Numbered from the stretch's first letter, positions 18,086 to 27,372 are shown. The stretch is DNA of 64,000 nucleotides from Pectobacterium aquaticum (GCF_003382565.3 NZ_CP086253.1:3782001-3846000); one strand, 5' to 3'. The notes: generated from the letters alone by a model not told the origin. Program-made: numbers and translations.

Positions 18086-19168
18086 ATGTCGAATAAAACT
18101 TCAGTAAAATCAACGGCACTAGAACAGCGCGTGAGTCTATCTCAGGATGGCGCAGGCCCGTGGCTGACGCAAATGCTGACCCGCTATGGTCTGCTGTTGC
18201 TGTGCATTGCACTGGTTATTCTATTTTCTCTGACAACGCCGTCGTTTGCGTCTTTGTTGACGCTACAGGCTATCCTGTCTAGCAAAGCAAAAATCGCGCT
18301 ATTAGCGTTGGCCGCTACCATTCCCATGATCGTCGGAAAAATCGATCTCAACGTCGGCTTTGGCATCGTGCTCTGGCACATTTTGGCGATTACCCTTCAG
18401 GTGGAATACGGTTTTTCATGGCAGATGGCCGTGCTTATCGTGCTCGTGATTTCAGCACTGTACGGCCTGCTTAACGGTATTCTCGTGGCCCTCGCCGATA
18501 TCGACAGCTTCGTTGCCACACTTGGTTCAGGCACCGTGCTATACGCTGTCGCGCTGTGGCACTCAGGGGGGCGTCAGATCGTTGGCGATCTACCGGATGC
18601 CTTTATTGCACTCCATCACACCGAAATAGCGGGGATCCCTCTAGCAGCCTTTTATGTGCTGGTTGTCGCCATCGTACTGTGGCTCATCACCGAACACACG
18701 CCGCTTGGACGCTGTATGTATGCCGTCGGCGGTAATCCGGCAGCCGCAAGACTGAATGGCATTTCTGTCAACCGTTTCACGATCGGTGCCTTCATTGCCT
18801 CAAGCGTATTAACCGGTTTTAGCGGAGTGCTGATTGCCGCCGAACAGGGCGTCGGGCAAGCCAGCGTCGGCATGGACTATTTGTTACCCGCGCTGGTCGG
18901 CGCTTTCCTCGGCAGCACCACCATTCGCCCCGGACGAGTGAACGTCTGGGGAACGGTAGTCGGCATCGCTATTCTTGCTATCGGCATTGCCGGAATCCAG
19001 CAATTTGGCGGCGAATTCTGGGTTGAACCGCTGTTCAACGGTGCAACGCTGTTACTGTCTATCACGCTGGCAGGCTATGCCCAGCGCCGTCGGTTACTCA
19101 ATCAGAAAGCAGTACAACGTAGTCAAACCGTCAAGCCTCAACGCCCTCACCAGGAGAGTTCTCAGTAG
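18086..19168 (+). CDS. Sugar ABC transporter permease (RbsC type)
   Basis: A 360-residue integral membrane protein of the BPD_transp_2 family, with about nine or ten hydrophobic segments from residue 30 to about 335. Typical family motifs are visible: NVGFGIVLW in the early membrane region, GLLNGILVALADIDSFVATLGSG, and YAVGGNPAAARLNGISV, the cytoplasmic loop that contacts the ATPase. The start at 18086 has GAAGGA seven bases upstream; the longer frame from 18011 does not. The polar C-terminal tail (about 25 residues, rich in Gln, Arg and Lys) is cytoplasmic. Confidence 0.92.
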   Translation: MSNKTSVKSTALEQRVSLSQDGAGPWLTQMLTRYGLLLLCIALVILFSLTTPSFASLLTLQAILSSKAKIALLALAATIPMIVGKIDLNVGFGIVLWHILAITLQVEYGFSWQMAVLIVLVISALYGLLNGILVALADIDSFVATLGSGTVLYAVALWHSGGRQIVGDLPDAFIALHHTEIAGIPLAAFYVLVVAIVLWLITEHTPLGRCMYAVGGNPAAARLNGISVNRFTIGAFIASSVLTGFSGVLIAAEQGVGQASVGMDYLLPALVGAFLGSTTIRPGRVNVWGTVVGIAILAIGIAGIQQFGGEFWVEPLFNGATLLLSITLAGYAQRRRLLNQKAVQRSQTVKPQRPHQESSQ

Positions 19169-19231
19169 GAAAACCTTCAACCCCGAAAATGATAACCATA
19201 ACGCGACACATCACTAGCAGGAGTACACCCT

Positions 19232-20332
19232 ATGAAACGTTTTTTGATGTTATCAGGACTTAGCGCACTCTTCTTGAGCAGTATGCCAACATGGGCGGAC
19301 AGCTATCTTGATCAAGCGACAGCAGCGGTAGCCAAAGCGACCAGCAGCAGTACCCAGTGGGATGGACCGACCAGCGGGCCAGCGCTTCAACCCAATAAAA
19401 AGATCATTTTTATCGCTTCCGATATGAAAAATGGCGGCGTACAGGGCGTACAGCAGGGGCTGAGTGAAGCGGCAAAAGCCGCAGGCTGGAAACTGGAAAC
19501 GTTGGATGGGGGAGGATCAGTCAAAGATCAACTGTCCTCACTCAATCAGGCCATTGCCCAGAAACCAGATGGTATCGTCATCGGGGGATGGAATCCAAAC
19601 GTTGCTAAGATCCCGCTGAAAAAAGCGGTTCAGCAAGGCATCATTTTGACCGCCTGGCATGCGGTGCCAGAGCCTGGCCCCTTACCCAAATATGACGTAT
19701 TCTATAACGTCACCTCAGATTCTAATGAAGTAGCCCGTATTGCGGCACAGTACGCCGTCGTGAAGTCGGGTGGCAAGGCCAATGTGCTGATTTTTACCGA
19801 TTCGCTCTATCAAATTGCACTCGACAAAGCCAATATCATGAAGGAAGAGATTGGCAAATGCAGCGGCTGCAAAGTGCTGGAGTTTATTGACACGCCGCTG
19901 GCCGATACAGCAAACCGTATGCCCGCGATGACCTTTAGCCTGTTACAGAAATACGGAGATAGCTTCCAATATTCGCTGGCCATTAACGATCTGTATTTCG
20001 ATTTTATGGCTCCTTCACTGAAGACAGCAGGTAAAGGTGGCAAAAATGCCCCTTACAATATCTCAGCAGGTGACGGTTCCGTCTCCGCTTATCAGCGCAT
20101 CCGTTCCGGCGATAGCCAATCAGCTACGGTGCCCGAGCCGCTGAAACTGCACGGCTGGCAACTGTTGGATGAATTTAACCGTGCCTTTGCCAAACAGCCA
20201 CCTTCAGGTTACGTGACGCCTGCACATCTGGTTACCGCAGAAAATATTGGCAGCGACGGCGGCAATAGTAATCAATATGACCCACAGAACGACTATCAAA
20301 GCCATTACAAATCTATTTGGGGCGTGAAGTAA
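19232..20332 (+). CDS. Periplasmic sugar-binding protein of the ABC transporter
   Basis: A 366-residue periplasmic binding protein of the ribose-binding (Peripla_BP_4) type. Residues 1-22 form a signal peptide ending TWA-DS. The first lobe starts with KKIIFIASDMKNGGVQGV and includes AIAQKPDGIVIGGWNP. The second lobe includes YAVVKSGGKANVLIFTD and the hinge region SLAINDLYFD. A CSGC pair near residue 210 could form a disulphide. The mature N-terminus has an unusual Ala/Ser/Thr-rich stretch of about 35 residues before the first beta strand. AGCAGGAG precedes the ATG. Confidence 0.92.
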   Translation: MKRFLMLSGLSALFLSSMPTWADSYLDQATAAVAKATSSSTQWDGPTSGPALQPNKKIIFIASDMKNGGVQGVQQGLSEAAKAAGWKLETLDGGGSVKDQLSSLNQAIAQKPDGIVIGGWNPNVAKIPLKKAVQQGIILTAWHAVPEPGPLPKYDVFYNVTSDSNEVARIAAQYAVVKSGGKANVLIFTDSLYQIALDKANIMKEEIGKCSGCKVLEFIDTPLADTANRMPAMTFSLLQKYGDSFQYSLAINDLYFDFMAPSLKTAGKGGKNAPYNISAGDGSVSAYQRIRSGDSQSATVPEPLKLHGWQLLDEFNRAFAKQPPSGYVTPAHLVTAENIGSDGGNSNQYDPQNDYQSHYKSIWGVK

Positions 20333-20346
20333 GTGGGGACCACATC

Positions 20347-21192
20347 ATGACACAGCAACTTGAGCGTCTGTGTTCTCCTGCCATCTGGGCCGAAGGCCCA
20401 GTATGGTTACCGCAGCAGGATGCCGTGGTATTCAGTGACGTCAAAGGAAACCAAATGTTTATCTGGTCTCGCGATGGCGATATACGCATTTGGCGATCCC
20501 CATCGAACTATGCGAATGGTAACGCGCTGGATGCACAGGGACGTATCGTGAGCTGTGAGCATGGGCGGCGCTGTATTAGCCGCCACGAAAGCAATGGCGA
20601 GATTCGGGTGTTGGTCGATCGTATCGATGGGAAACGTTTCAACTCCCCAAATGATGTGGCGATCCGTAGCGACGGTACGATCTGGTTTACTGACCCACCT
20701 TACGGCATCACTGGCGATGAGGAAGGGTATAAATCAGAAAGCCAGGTCATCGGCTGTTACGTGTACTGTTTCGATCCACGTGACGGTTTACTCAGTATCG
20801 CCGCCAGCGATCTCCAGCGTCCTAACGGGTTGGCATTTTCACCGGATGAAACGCACTTGTATGTCGCAGATATGTCGATTGTTGATTTTCCAACACTTGG
20901 CCGCCGCGAACTACGGGTTTATCCGGTAGAGGGAAACCAACTCGGTACCGGACGCCATTTTGCTGCTGTGGCTCCCGGTTTTCCAGATGGTTTTTGTCTT
21001 GACCGTGCAGGGAATCTCTTTTGTAGCTGTGCCGATGGTGTATTAATTTTTAATCCCTCTGGCGAGCAAATTGGCAAGATCGATGTACCAGAACGCGTAT
21101 CCAACTGCACATTAGGGGGCCCCAACGGCGATGAACTCTACATTACTGCAACAACATCACTGTACCGAATCAGGCTAACGCTCCCACTGTAG
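20347..21192 (+). CDS. SMP-30/gluconolactonase/LRE family lactonase
   Basis: A 281-residue six-bladed beta-propeller of the SMP-30 (regucalcin) family, metal-dependent sugar lactonases. The predicted metal ligands are present: Glu16 in WAEGPVW, Asn102 in NSPNDV, Asn160 in RPNGLAFS and Asp214 in FPDGF. No signal peptide is seen, so it is cytoplasmic. It lies 14 bases after the binding-protein stop and is probably translated from the same mRNA. In this context it may open the lactone ring of an imported ascorbate-type or aldonolactone substrate before the Yia enzymes act; that substrate is an inference. The ATG at 20347 is preferred (GGGG eight bases upstream). Confidence 0.9.
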   Translation: MTQQLERLCSPAIWAEGPVWLPQQDAVVFSDVKGNQMFIWSRDGDIRIWRSPSNYANGNALDAQGRIVSCEHGRRCISRHESNGEIRVLVDRIDGKRFNSPNDVAIRSDGTIWFTDPPYGITGDEEGYKSESQVIGCYVYCFDPRDGLLSIAASDLQRPNGLAFSPDETHLYVADMSIVDFPTLGRRELRVYPVEGNQLGTGRHFAAVAPGFPDGFCLDRAGNLFCSCADGVLIFNPSGEQIGKIDVPERVSNCTLGGPNGDELYITATTSLYRIRLTLPL

Positions 21193-21207
21193 GGGGCCGC
21201 CTCTCTG

Positions 21208-21230
21208 GCAGGGCGATTCTATCGCCCTGC
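21208..21230 (+). terminator. Hairpin after the lactonase gene
   Basis: Perfect 10-base arms GCAGGGCGAT and ATCGCCCTGC with a 3-base loop lie 16 bases after the stop codon. It lacks a T run, so termination may be partial. Confidence 0.6.
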
Positions 21231-21369
21231 TCCGTCACGCCTAAACCCCACGTACAAGGCAAAATGCGCCCCAGATCACAAACTCATCAAATTAAAATAA
21301 CCATCTGTTTTTAAATGAAAATTTAACACACTCTCGTTTTGACTTCATGCAAGCACAGGTATAGCATTT

Positions 21370-21404
21370 ATTTGAAATGCAATTTCGCATAATGAAATAT
21401 GACG
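21370..21404. promoter_or_regulatory. Candidate PlaR operator, copy 2 (yiaK operon)
   Basis: Contains GAAAT-GCA-ATTTC (21374-21386), then GCATAAT and another GAAAT, giving overlapping inverted arms. It lies about 40-70 bases upstream of the yiaK start and resembles the block at 16259-16293. Confidence 0.7.
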
Positions 21405-21442
21405 AATAAAAAGCAACCTAATTATCGTCATGGAGACGCGTT

Positions 21443-22441
21443 ATGAGAGTGAGTTACAACGACCTTAAGCAACAGTTCAAACGTGTTTTACTGGCGCGCA
21501 ATGTAGCGGAAGAAACCGCCGATGCCTGCGCGACGCTGTTCGCCGATACTTCAGCCGACGGCGTTTATTCTCACGGTGTAAACCGGTTCCCACGCTTTAT
21601 TCAGCAGTTGGACGCTGGCGATATCATACCCAATGCCGAACCCAGCAAACTGCTCTCACTCGGTGCTATCGAGCAGTGGGATGCCCATCAGGGCATTGGC
21701 AACCTGACAGCTCGCCGCATGATGGATCGCGCTATGCAGTTGGCAGATGCACACGGTATCGGTCTGGTGGCGCTGCGCAACGCCAACCACTGGATGCGCG
21801 GCGGAGGCTACGGCTGGCAAGCCGCCGAGAAAGGCTACATCGGTATTTGCTGGACTAACTCGATCGCCGTTATGCCACCGTGGGGAGCAAAAACCTGCCG
21901 CATCGGCACTAATCCGCTGATCGTCGCCGTCCCCGGCAACCCAATCACCATGGTGGATATGTCGATGTCGATGTTTTCCTATGGCGCGCTAGAGATAAAC
22001 CGATTGGCAGGCAAGACCTTGCCCGTTGATGGCGGGTTTGACAACGACGGTAATTTGACCCGCGATCCAGCCATTATCGAGGAAAACAGGCGCATTCTCC
22101 CAGCGGGCTACTGGAAAGGATCGGCCCTGTCTATTGTGCTAGACATGATCGCCACCCTACTGTCCGGCGGTGCCTCCGTCGCAGAAGTCACAGAAGATCA
22201 TCGCGACGAATACGGCGTATCGCAGGTCTTCATCGCCATTGAGATCGATAGGTTGATCGACGGCAAAACCCGCGATGAGAAACTGAAACGCATAATGGAT
22301 TACATCACCAGCGCCGAGCGCACACAACCGGATGTCGCCATCCGTCTGCCGGGCCATAAGTTTCCGCGTATTCGCGAAGAAAACTTGCGCGACGGCATCC
22401 CAGTTGATGAAAGGGTGTGGGCACGAATTCAGGCGCTTTAA
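21443..22441 (+). CDS. yiaK: 2,3-diketo-L-gulonate reductase YiaK
   Basis: An NAD(P)H-dependent reductase of the malate/L-lactate dehydrogenase-2 fold that reduces 2,3-diketo-L-gulonate to 3-keto-L-gulonate. At 332 residues it equals E. coli YiaK (DlgD). YSHGVNRFPRFIQQL, the catalytic-region RNANHWMRGG, ICWTNSIAVMPPWGA and GTNPLIVAVP are conserved nearly perfectly. GGAG stands seven bases before the ATG. It is the first gene of a seven-gene operon ending with sgbE. Confidence 0.96.
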   Translation: MRVSYNDLKQQFKRVLLARNVAEETADACATLFADTSADGVYSHGVNRFPRFIQQLDAGDIIPNAEPSKLLSLGAIEQWDAHQGIGNLTARRMMDRAMQLADAHGIGLVALRNANHWMRGGGYGWQAAEKGYIGICWTNSIAVMPPWGAKTCRIGTNPLIVAVPGNPITMVDMSMSMFSYGALEINRLAGKTLPVDGGFDNDGNLTRDPAIIEENRRILPAGYWKGSALSIVLDMIATLLSGGASVAEVTEDHRDEYGVSQVFIAIEIDRLIDGKTRDEKLKRIMDYITSAERTQPDVAIRLPGHKFPRIREENLRDGIPVDERVWARIQAL

Positions 22442-22455
22442 CAAGGAGACGTCCC

Positions 22456-22929
22456 ATGATCTTCGGTCATATCGACAATACCGTTTTTGGTCAGCACCCT
22501 GCGCCTGTCGCCCGTGCGCTAGCCTACCTGCAAAAAACCGACTTCAGCGCCTTACCGGCTGGCCGCTACCTTGATGAAGAGACAGGCTATGCCGTTCAGG
22601 TACTGGATCTACACACGCAGGCTAAAAATGACTTACGTCCCGAAGTCCATCGTCACAATATTGATGTGCAATTTTTAGTCAGCGGAACCGAAAAGATCGG
22701 CGTGGTAACGGATAACGGCCGTAATCCGGTACATCAGGAATGGAACGAAGCACGCGACATCTTGTTCTATCAGGATGTTGATGACGAGTCCTGGCTGACC
22801 ATGCATTCGGGCAACTTTGCCGTGTTCTTTCCTCAGGATGTGCATCGTCCGGCCTGCATTCACGAGCAGTCCTGCTCAATCCGCAAAGTAGTGGTGAAGA
22901 TACCGATGGCACACTTTCACGCTCCCTAA
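22456..22929 (+). CDS. yiaL: YiaL family protein (YhcH/EbgC-like cupin)
   Basis: A 157-residue protein of the YhcH/YjgK/YiaL (DUF386) family with a cupin-like fold. RPEVHRHNIDVQFLVSGTEKIGV and FFPQDVHRPACI, which hold probable metal-binding His and Glu residues, are conserved with E. coli YiaL. Its role in the pathway is unproven; an anomerase or isomerase step is plausible by analogy with EbgC and NanQ relatives. The start at 22456 (MIFGHI) has AAGGAG upstream and matches the family. Confidence 0.92.
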   Translation: MIFGHIDNTVFGQHPAPVARALAYLQKTDFSALPAGRYLDEETGYAVQVLDLHTQAKNDLRPEVHRHNIDVQFLVSGTEKIGVVTDNGRNPVHQEWNEARDILFYQDVDDESWLTMHSGNFAVFFPQDVHRPACIHEQSCSIRKVVVKIPMAHFHAP

Positions 22930-22957
22930 TCGTTTCTGATTTTGTCATGTAACGCGA

Positions 22958-22977
22958 CACATGCCTGCGGGCATGTG
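22958..22977 (+). other. Intercistronic hairpin yiaL-yiaX2
   Basis: Eight-base arms CACATGCC and GGCATGTG around TGCG, with no T run. It may set relative mRNA levels within the operon. Confidence 0.5.
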
Positions 22978-23050
22978 CGGGGATCGCTACGCGCGAAAAA
23001 GCCCAAAATGACGCACGCCATGCACGCAACATGTTGAAGGGTAAAGTGAT

Positions 23051-24352
23051 ATGAATACAGCTACAGTTTCTTCTAGCCAGCCCACAGCGGCAAACATTCC
23101 TCGATTACGCTGGTTGAGGATCGTGCCCCCTATTCTGATTACCTGCATTATTTCCTACATGGATCGCGTCAATATTGCATTTGCCATGCCCGGCGGTATG
23201 GATGATGAACTGGGTATTACGGCATCCATGGCGGGTCTGGCCGGTGGTATTTTCTTTATCGGTTATCTGTTCCTCCAGGTTCCGGGCGGCAAACTGGCGG
23301 TACACGGCAATGGTAAGAAGTTCATCGGCTGGTCGCTGTTAGCCTGGGCGGTTATCTCGGTACTGACGGGTCTGGTGACCAATCAATATCAGTTATTGTT
23401 TCTGCGTTTCGCACTCGGGGTCTCTGAGGGTGGCATGCTGCCCGTGGTGTTAACCATGATCAGCAACTGGTTCCCAGATAAAGAACGCGGTCGTGCCAAC
23501 GCCATCGTCATCATGTTTGTGCCGATCGCAGGGATCCTTACCGCACCACTTTCCGGTTGGGTGATCACAACCTGGGACTGGCGCATGCTGTTTCTGGTCG
23601 AAGGTGGGTTCTCGCTGGCAGTGATGCTGCTGTGGTGCTTCACCATCAGCAATCGGCCGCAGGAAGCAAAATGGATTTCTCAGGCCGAGAAAGACTACCT
23701 GATCAACACACTGCAAGCAGAACAACTCGTACTACAAAGCAAAAACATTCGTAATGCCTCTCTGAGCCGGGTGCTGCGCGAAAAGATGATATGGCAGTTA
23801 ATCCTGGTGAACTTCTTTTATCAAACAGGAATTTATGGTTATACCCTGTGGTTGCCTACCATCCTGAAAGGACTCACCAACGGCAGTATGGAACAAGTGG
23901 GCATGCTGGCCATTTTTCCCTATCTCGGTGCCATCATTGGCATGTTCACCATTTCCTACCTGTCCGACCATTCAGGGAAACGTAAAGTCTTCGTCGCGCT
24001 ACCTCTTGCCTGCTTTGCTGTGTGTATGGCGCTGTCCGTTCTGTTAAAGGAGCACATCTGGTGGTCTTATGCTGCACTGGTCGGTTGCGGCGTCTTTATT
24101 CAGGCGGCGGCCGGTGTGTTCTGGACAATCCCCGCGAAGCTATTTGATGCAGAAATCGCCGGCGGGGCTCGCGGCGTGATCAATGCGCTCGGCAATCTCG
24201 GCGGCTTCTGCGGCCCTTATATGGTTGGCCTACTCATCACCACATTTAACAAAGATGTCGGCGTTTATAGCCTGGCTGTTTCATTGGCGATTGCCGCGGC
24301 GCTCGCCATTATGCTGCCACAACGCTGCGACCAACAGGTGGAGGCACCATGA
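23051..24352 (+). CDS. yiaX2: MFS transporter YiaX2 (probable L-ascorbate/diketogulonate permease)
   Basis: A 433-residue major-facilitator protein of the anion:cation symporter group, with about 12 hydrophobic helices and a central loop near residues 195-240. The early MDRVNIAFAMPG motif is typical of the group. K-12 E. coli has the TRAP transporter yiaMNO at this place; in Klebsiella the operon yiaKLX2PQRS has an MFS gene here that is linked to aerobic ascorbate use. The gene order here is the Klebsiella one, so the same role is inferred. Its stop overlaps the next start (ATGA), suggesting translational coupling. Confidence 0.85.
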   Translation: MNTATVSSSQPTAANIPRLRWLRIVPPILITCIISYMDRVNIAFAMPGGMDDELGITASMAGLAGGIFFIGYLFLQVPGGKLAVHGNGKKFIGWSLLAWAVISVLTGLVTNQYQLLFLRFALGVSEGGMLPVVLTMISNWFPDKERGRANAIVIMFVPIAGILTAPLSGWVITTWDWRMLFLVEGGFSLAVMLLWCFTISNRPQEAKWISQAEKDYLINTLQAEQLVLQSKNIRNASLSRVLREKMIWQLILVNFFYQTGIYGYTLWLPTILKGLTNGSMEQVGMLAIFPYLGAIIGMFTISYLSDHSGKRKVFVALPLACFAVCMALSVLLKEHIWWSYAALVGCGVFIQAAAGVFWTIPAKLFDAEIAGGARGVINALGNLGGFCGPYMVGLLITTFNKDVGVYSLAVSLAIAAALAIMLPQRCDQQVEAP

Positions 24353-25857
24353 TGGAATACTGGTTGGGACTAGACTGTGGCGGCACCTTTATCAAAGCTG
24401 GGCTCTACGACACCCATGGCACGGAGTGCGGCATCGCACGCCGCAGTCTGTCCATCACTACACCGGAACCCGGCTGGGCAGAACGCGATATGCATGTGCT
24501 CTGGCACACCGCTGCCGACGTCATTCGCGAGCTACTACACAACACGGCAATCCCTGCCAGTACCGTGATGGGAATAGGTATCTCTGCCCAAGGTAAAGGG
24601 CTATTTCTACTGGATAAACACGACAGACCGCTGGGTAACGCGATGCTGTCGTCCGATCAACGTGCGCGGGATCAGGTGTTGGCCTGGCAGCAGGCCGGTG
24701 TACCTCAGGCGCTCTACCCTCAGACTCGCCAAACGCTGTGGACCGGCCATCCAGTATCCTTGCTCCGCTGGCTCAAACAACATCAACCGACGCGTTATGA
24801 GCAAATCGGCAGCCTGTTTATGGCACATGATTATCTGCGCTTCTGTTTAACGGGTGAGCGGGCCTGTGAAGAAACGAATATCTCCGAATCTAATCTCTAC
24901 CATATGGGGTTAGGACGCTACGATCCGGCACTCGCCGAACAGCTCGGCATCAAGGAAATCACCAACGCATTACCACCTATCGTCGGCTCTGCCGATATTG
25001 CCGGTCACATTACCGCAGAGGCAGCGCGGGCTACGGGTTTACTGGAAGGAACGCCCGTAGTCGGTGGGTTATTCGATGTCGTCTCCACCGCGCTGTGTGC
25101 GGGGCTTCAGGACGATACCCGGCTCAATGCCGTCATGGGAACCTGGTCCGTAACCAGCGGGATCACTGACACGCTTAATGACGGTTACGACCATCCGTTT
25201 GTGTATGGCCGCCATGCCGAAGCGGGACGCTATATCGTGCACGAAGCCAGCCCCACTTCTGCCGCCAATTTGGAATGGTTCTGCCGGCAATGGGGCATGG
25301 ATAACGGCTCTCGGCTCGATTATGCACAGCTCAATCACGGAGTATCCCAACTCCCTAAAGCGGGCAGCGATCTGCTATTCGTCCCCTTTTTATATGGGTC
25401 CAATGCCGGAATGGGTCTCAGCGCCAGCTTCTATGGCATGCAGGCATTCCACCAGCGTGAGCATTTAATACAGGCTATCTACGAAGGCGTGGTGTTCTGC
25501 CACATGACACACCTGAACCGCATGCGACAACGTTTCCCTCGGGTGGAAGCACTACGTATCACCGGCGGTCCTGCTCGTTCTGCCCCCTGGATGCAGCAGT
25601 TTGCCGATATCAGTGGCCTGCCCATTGAATTGCCACAGATAGAAGAAACTGGGTGTCTGGGCGCAGCAATGGCGGCAATGGTCGGGAGCGGCGCGTTTAT
25701 CGACTTCACCGCCGCACAGCAGGCACTTTCACCACGAATCGACCACGTAACCCCAGACGAATCGTTCCGAGACGCTTACGACAAAAAATACCAACACTAT
25801 CAGGCACTGGTTGAGACATTAAAATCGCTGCAACCCGCCGTTAAGGAGAAACCATGA
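24349..25857 (+). CDS. lyxK: L-xylulose/3-keto-L-gulonate kinase LyxK
   Basis: A 502-residue FGGY-family kinase that phosphorylates L-xylulose and, in this pathway, 3-keto-L-gulonate at C6. The N-terminal phosphate loop YWLGLDCGGTFIKAGLYD, GIGISAQGKGLFLLD, DVVSTALCAG and the C-terminal ITGGPARSAPWMQ nucleotide motif align with E. coli LyxK. GGAGG precedes the ATG at 24349, which overlaps the yiaX2 stop. In Klebsiella nomenclature this is yiaP. Confidence 0.94.
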   Translation: MMEYWLGLDCGGTFIKAGLYDTHGTECGIARRSLSITTPEPGWAERDMHVLWHTAADVIRELLHNTAIPASTVMGIGISAQGKGLFLLDKHDRPLGNAMLSSDQRARDQVLAWQQAGVPQALYPQTRQTLWTGHPVSLLRWLKQHQPTRYEQIGSLFMAHDYLRFCLTGERACEETNISESNLYHMGLGRYDPALAEQLGIKEITNALPPIVGSADIAGHITAEAARATGLLEGTPVVGGLFDVVSTALCAGLQDDTRLNAVMGTWSVTSGITDTLNDGYDHPFVYGRHAEAGRYIVHEASPTSAANLEWFCRQWGMDNGSRLDYAQLNHGVSQLPKAGSDLLFVPFLYGSNAGMGLSASFYGMQAFHQREHLIQAIYEGVVFCHMTHLNRMRQRFPRVEALRITGGPARSAPWMQQFADISGLPIELPQIEETGCLGAAMAAMVGSGAFIDFTAAQQALSPRIDHVTPDESFRDAYDKKYQHYQALVETLKSLQPAVKEKP

Positions 25858-26510
25858 AAATGCAACCACGCCTGCAACTGGCGCTCGATCATACTCGGCT
25901 GGATGCGGCCTTAACGACAGTGGAGCAACTTCATCCCTATGTCGACATCATCGAGGCGGGCACCATTCTATGCATCAGCGCAGGTATCCAGGCCGTCAGC
26001 CATCTGCGGGAACGCTGCCCACAACACATTCTGGTCGCAGACCTAAAAGTCGCTGACGCAGGCGGCACGCTCGCCGAACAGGCATTTTCCCACGGTGCCA
26101 ACTGGATGACCGTCATTTGTGCAGCACCGTTGCCTACCATGGCAAGCGCATTGGAAGTGGCAGAACGCTATCAAGGGGAAATCCAAATTGAGTTATTTGG
26201 CCGCTGGACGCTTGAAGACGCCAAAAATTGGCGTGATTTGGGCATAAAACAGGCGATTTACCACCGTGGACGCGACGCACAGGCTAACGGTCAAACCTGG
26301 GGACAGCAGGATCTCGACACAATGAAAGCACTATCAGACCTCGGTATAGAACTGTCCGTCACAGGGGGATTGACGCCCACAGATCTCCCCCTGTTCAGCG
26401 ATATTGCCGTCACGTCCTTCATTGCCGGACGTGCCCTGTCCGATGCTCCCAATCCAATCGACGTAGCTCAGCAGTTCCGCACCGCGATTAACACCATCTG
26501 GAGGCCTTAA
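25854..26510 (+). CDS. sgbH: 3-keto-L-gulonate-6-phosphate decarboxylase
   Basis: A 218-residue TIM-barrel enzyme of the orotidine-monophosphate decarboxylase superfamily that converts 3-keto-L-gulonate 6-phosphate to L-xylulose 5-phosphate with loss of CO2. LQLALDHTRLDAA, VDIIEAGTILC, the metal-binding VADLKVADAGG and AIYHRGRDAQ are conserved with E. coli SgbH and UlaD. The start overlaps the lyxK stop (ATGA). With lyxK upstream and sgbU directly downstream it forms the core of the pathway. Confidence 0.95.
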   Translation: MKMQPRLQLALDHTRLDAALTTVEQLHPYVDIIEAGTILCISAGIQAVSHLRERCPQHILVADLKVADAGGTLAEQAFSHGANWMTVICAAPLPTMASALEVAERYQGEIQIELFGRWTLEDAKNWRDLGIKQAIYHRGRDAQANGQTWGQQDLDTMKALSDLGIELSVTGGLTPTDLPLFSDIAVTSFIAGRALSDAPNPIDVAQQFRTAINTIWRP

Positions 26511-26511
26511 G

Positions 26512-27372
26512 ATGCGCCAGCACCCATTAGGAATTTACGAGAAAGCGTTGCCAAAACACCTGACCTGGCCTGAAAGGCTGGCGCTGGCAAAGGCCTGTGG
26601 CTTTGATTTTGTCGAAATGTCAGTGGACGAAAGTGACGAACGCCTCTCACGCCTGCAATGGACGAAAGAACAGCGGCTCTCGCTGGTCAGCGCCATGTTG
26701 GAAACGGGTATCCGTATTCCTTCAATGTGCCTATCTGGGCATCGGCGTTTTCCCTTCGGCAGCCACGACGAGGCGTTACGTCAGCGAGCCTTTGCGATCA
26801 TGGAGCAGGCGATTCAACTGGCTAATGATGTCGGTATCCGAACGATTCAATTGGCAGGCTATGACGTTTATTACGAACAGCAGGATGAAGGCACACTCGC
26901 CCGTTTTACCGAAGGCATGCAGTGGGCCGTCGAACGCGCAGCCGCCGCACAAGTGATGCTAGCCGTAGAGATCATGGACACCGCGTTTATGAACTCGATC
27001 AGTAAATGGAAGGCCTGGGATGCCTGCCTGGCATCACCGTGGTTCACGGTCTATCCAGACGTCGGCAACCTGAGTGCCTGGGGCAATAACGTCAACCATG
27101 AGTTACAACTCGGTATCGATCGTATCGCCGCAATCCATCTAAAAGACACCTTTCCTGTCACTGAAACCTCACCAGGGCAGTTTCGTGACGTGCCATTTGG
27201 AGAAGGCTGCGTGGATTTCGTTTCCGTTTTCAAAACATTAAAGAACCTCAATTATCGCGGCGCTTTTTTGATCGAAATGTGGACAGAAAAAGCCGATGAA
27301 CCGGTCGCCGAAATTGTTCAAGCGCGCCGTTGGATAGAACAGAAAATGCAGCAAGGGGGAATGACATGCTAA
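26512..27372 (+). CDS. sgbU: L-xylulose-5-phosphate 3-epimerase
   Basis: A 286-residue xylose-isomerase-like TIM barrel that converts L-xylulose 5-phosphate to L-ribulose 5-phosphate. The start HPLGIYEKALPKHLTWPERL, the metal-site VEIMDTAFMNSISKW, and LKDTFPVT followed by GQFRDVPFGEGCVDF are those of the SgbU/UlaE family. It begins two bases after the sgbH stop, and its end overlaps sgbE by 7 bases, so the genes are cotranscribed. Confidence 0.95.
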   Translation: MRQHPLGIYEKALPKHLTWPERLALAKACGFDFVEMSVDESDERLSRLQWTKEQRLSLVSAMLETGIRIPSMCLSGHRRFPFGSHDEALRQRAFAIMEQAIQLANDVGIRTIQLAGYDVYYEQQDEGTLARFTEGMQWAVERAAAAQVMLAVEIMDTAFMNSISKWKAWDACLASPWFTVYPDVGNLSAWGNNVNHELQLGIDRIAAIHLKDTFPVTETSPGQFRDVPFGEGCVDFVSVFKTLKNLNYRGAFLIEMWTEKADEPVAEIVQARRWIEQKMQQGGMTC

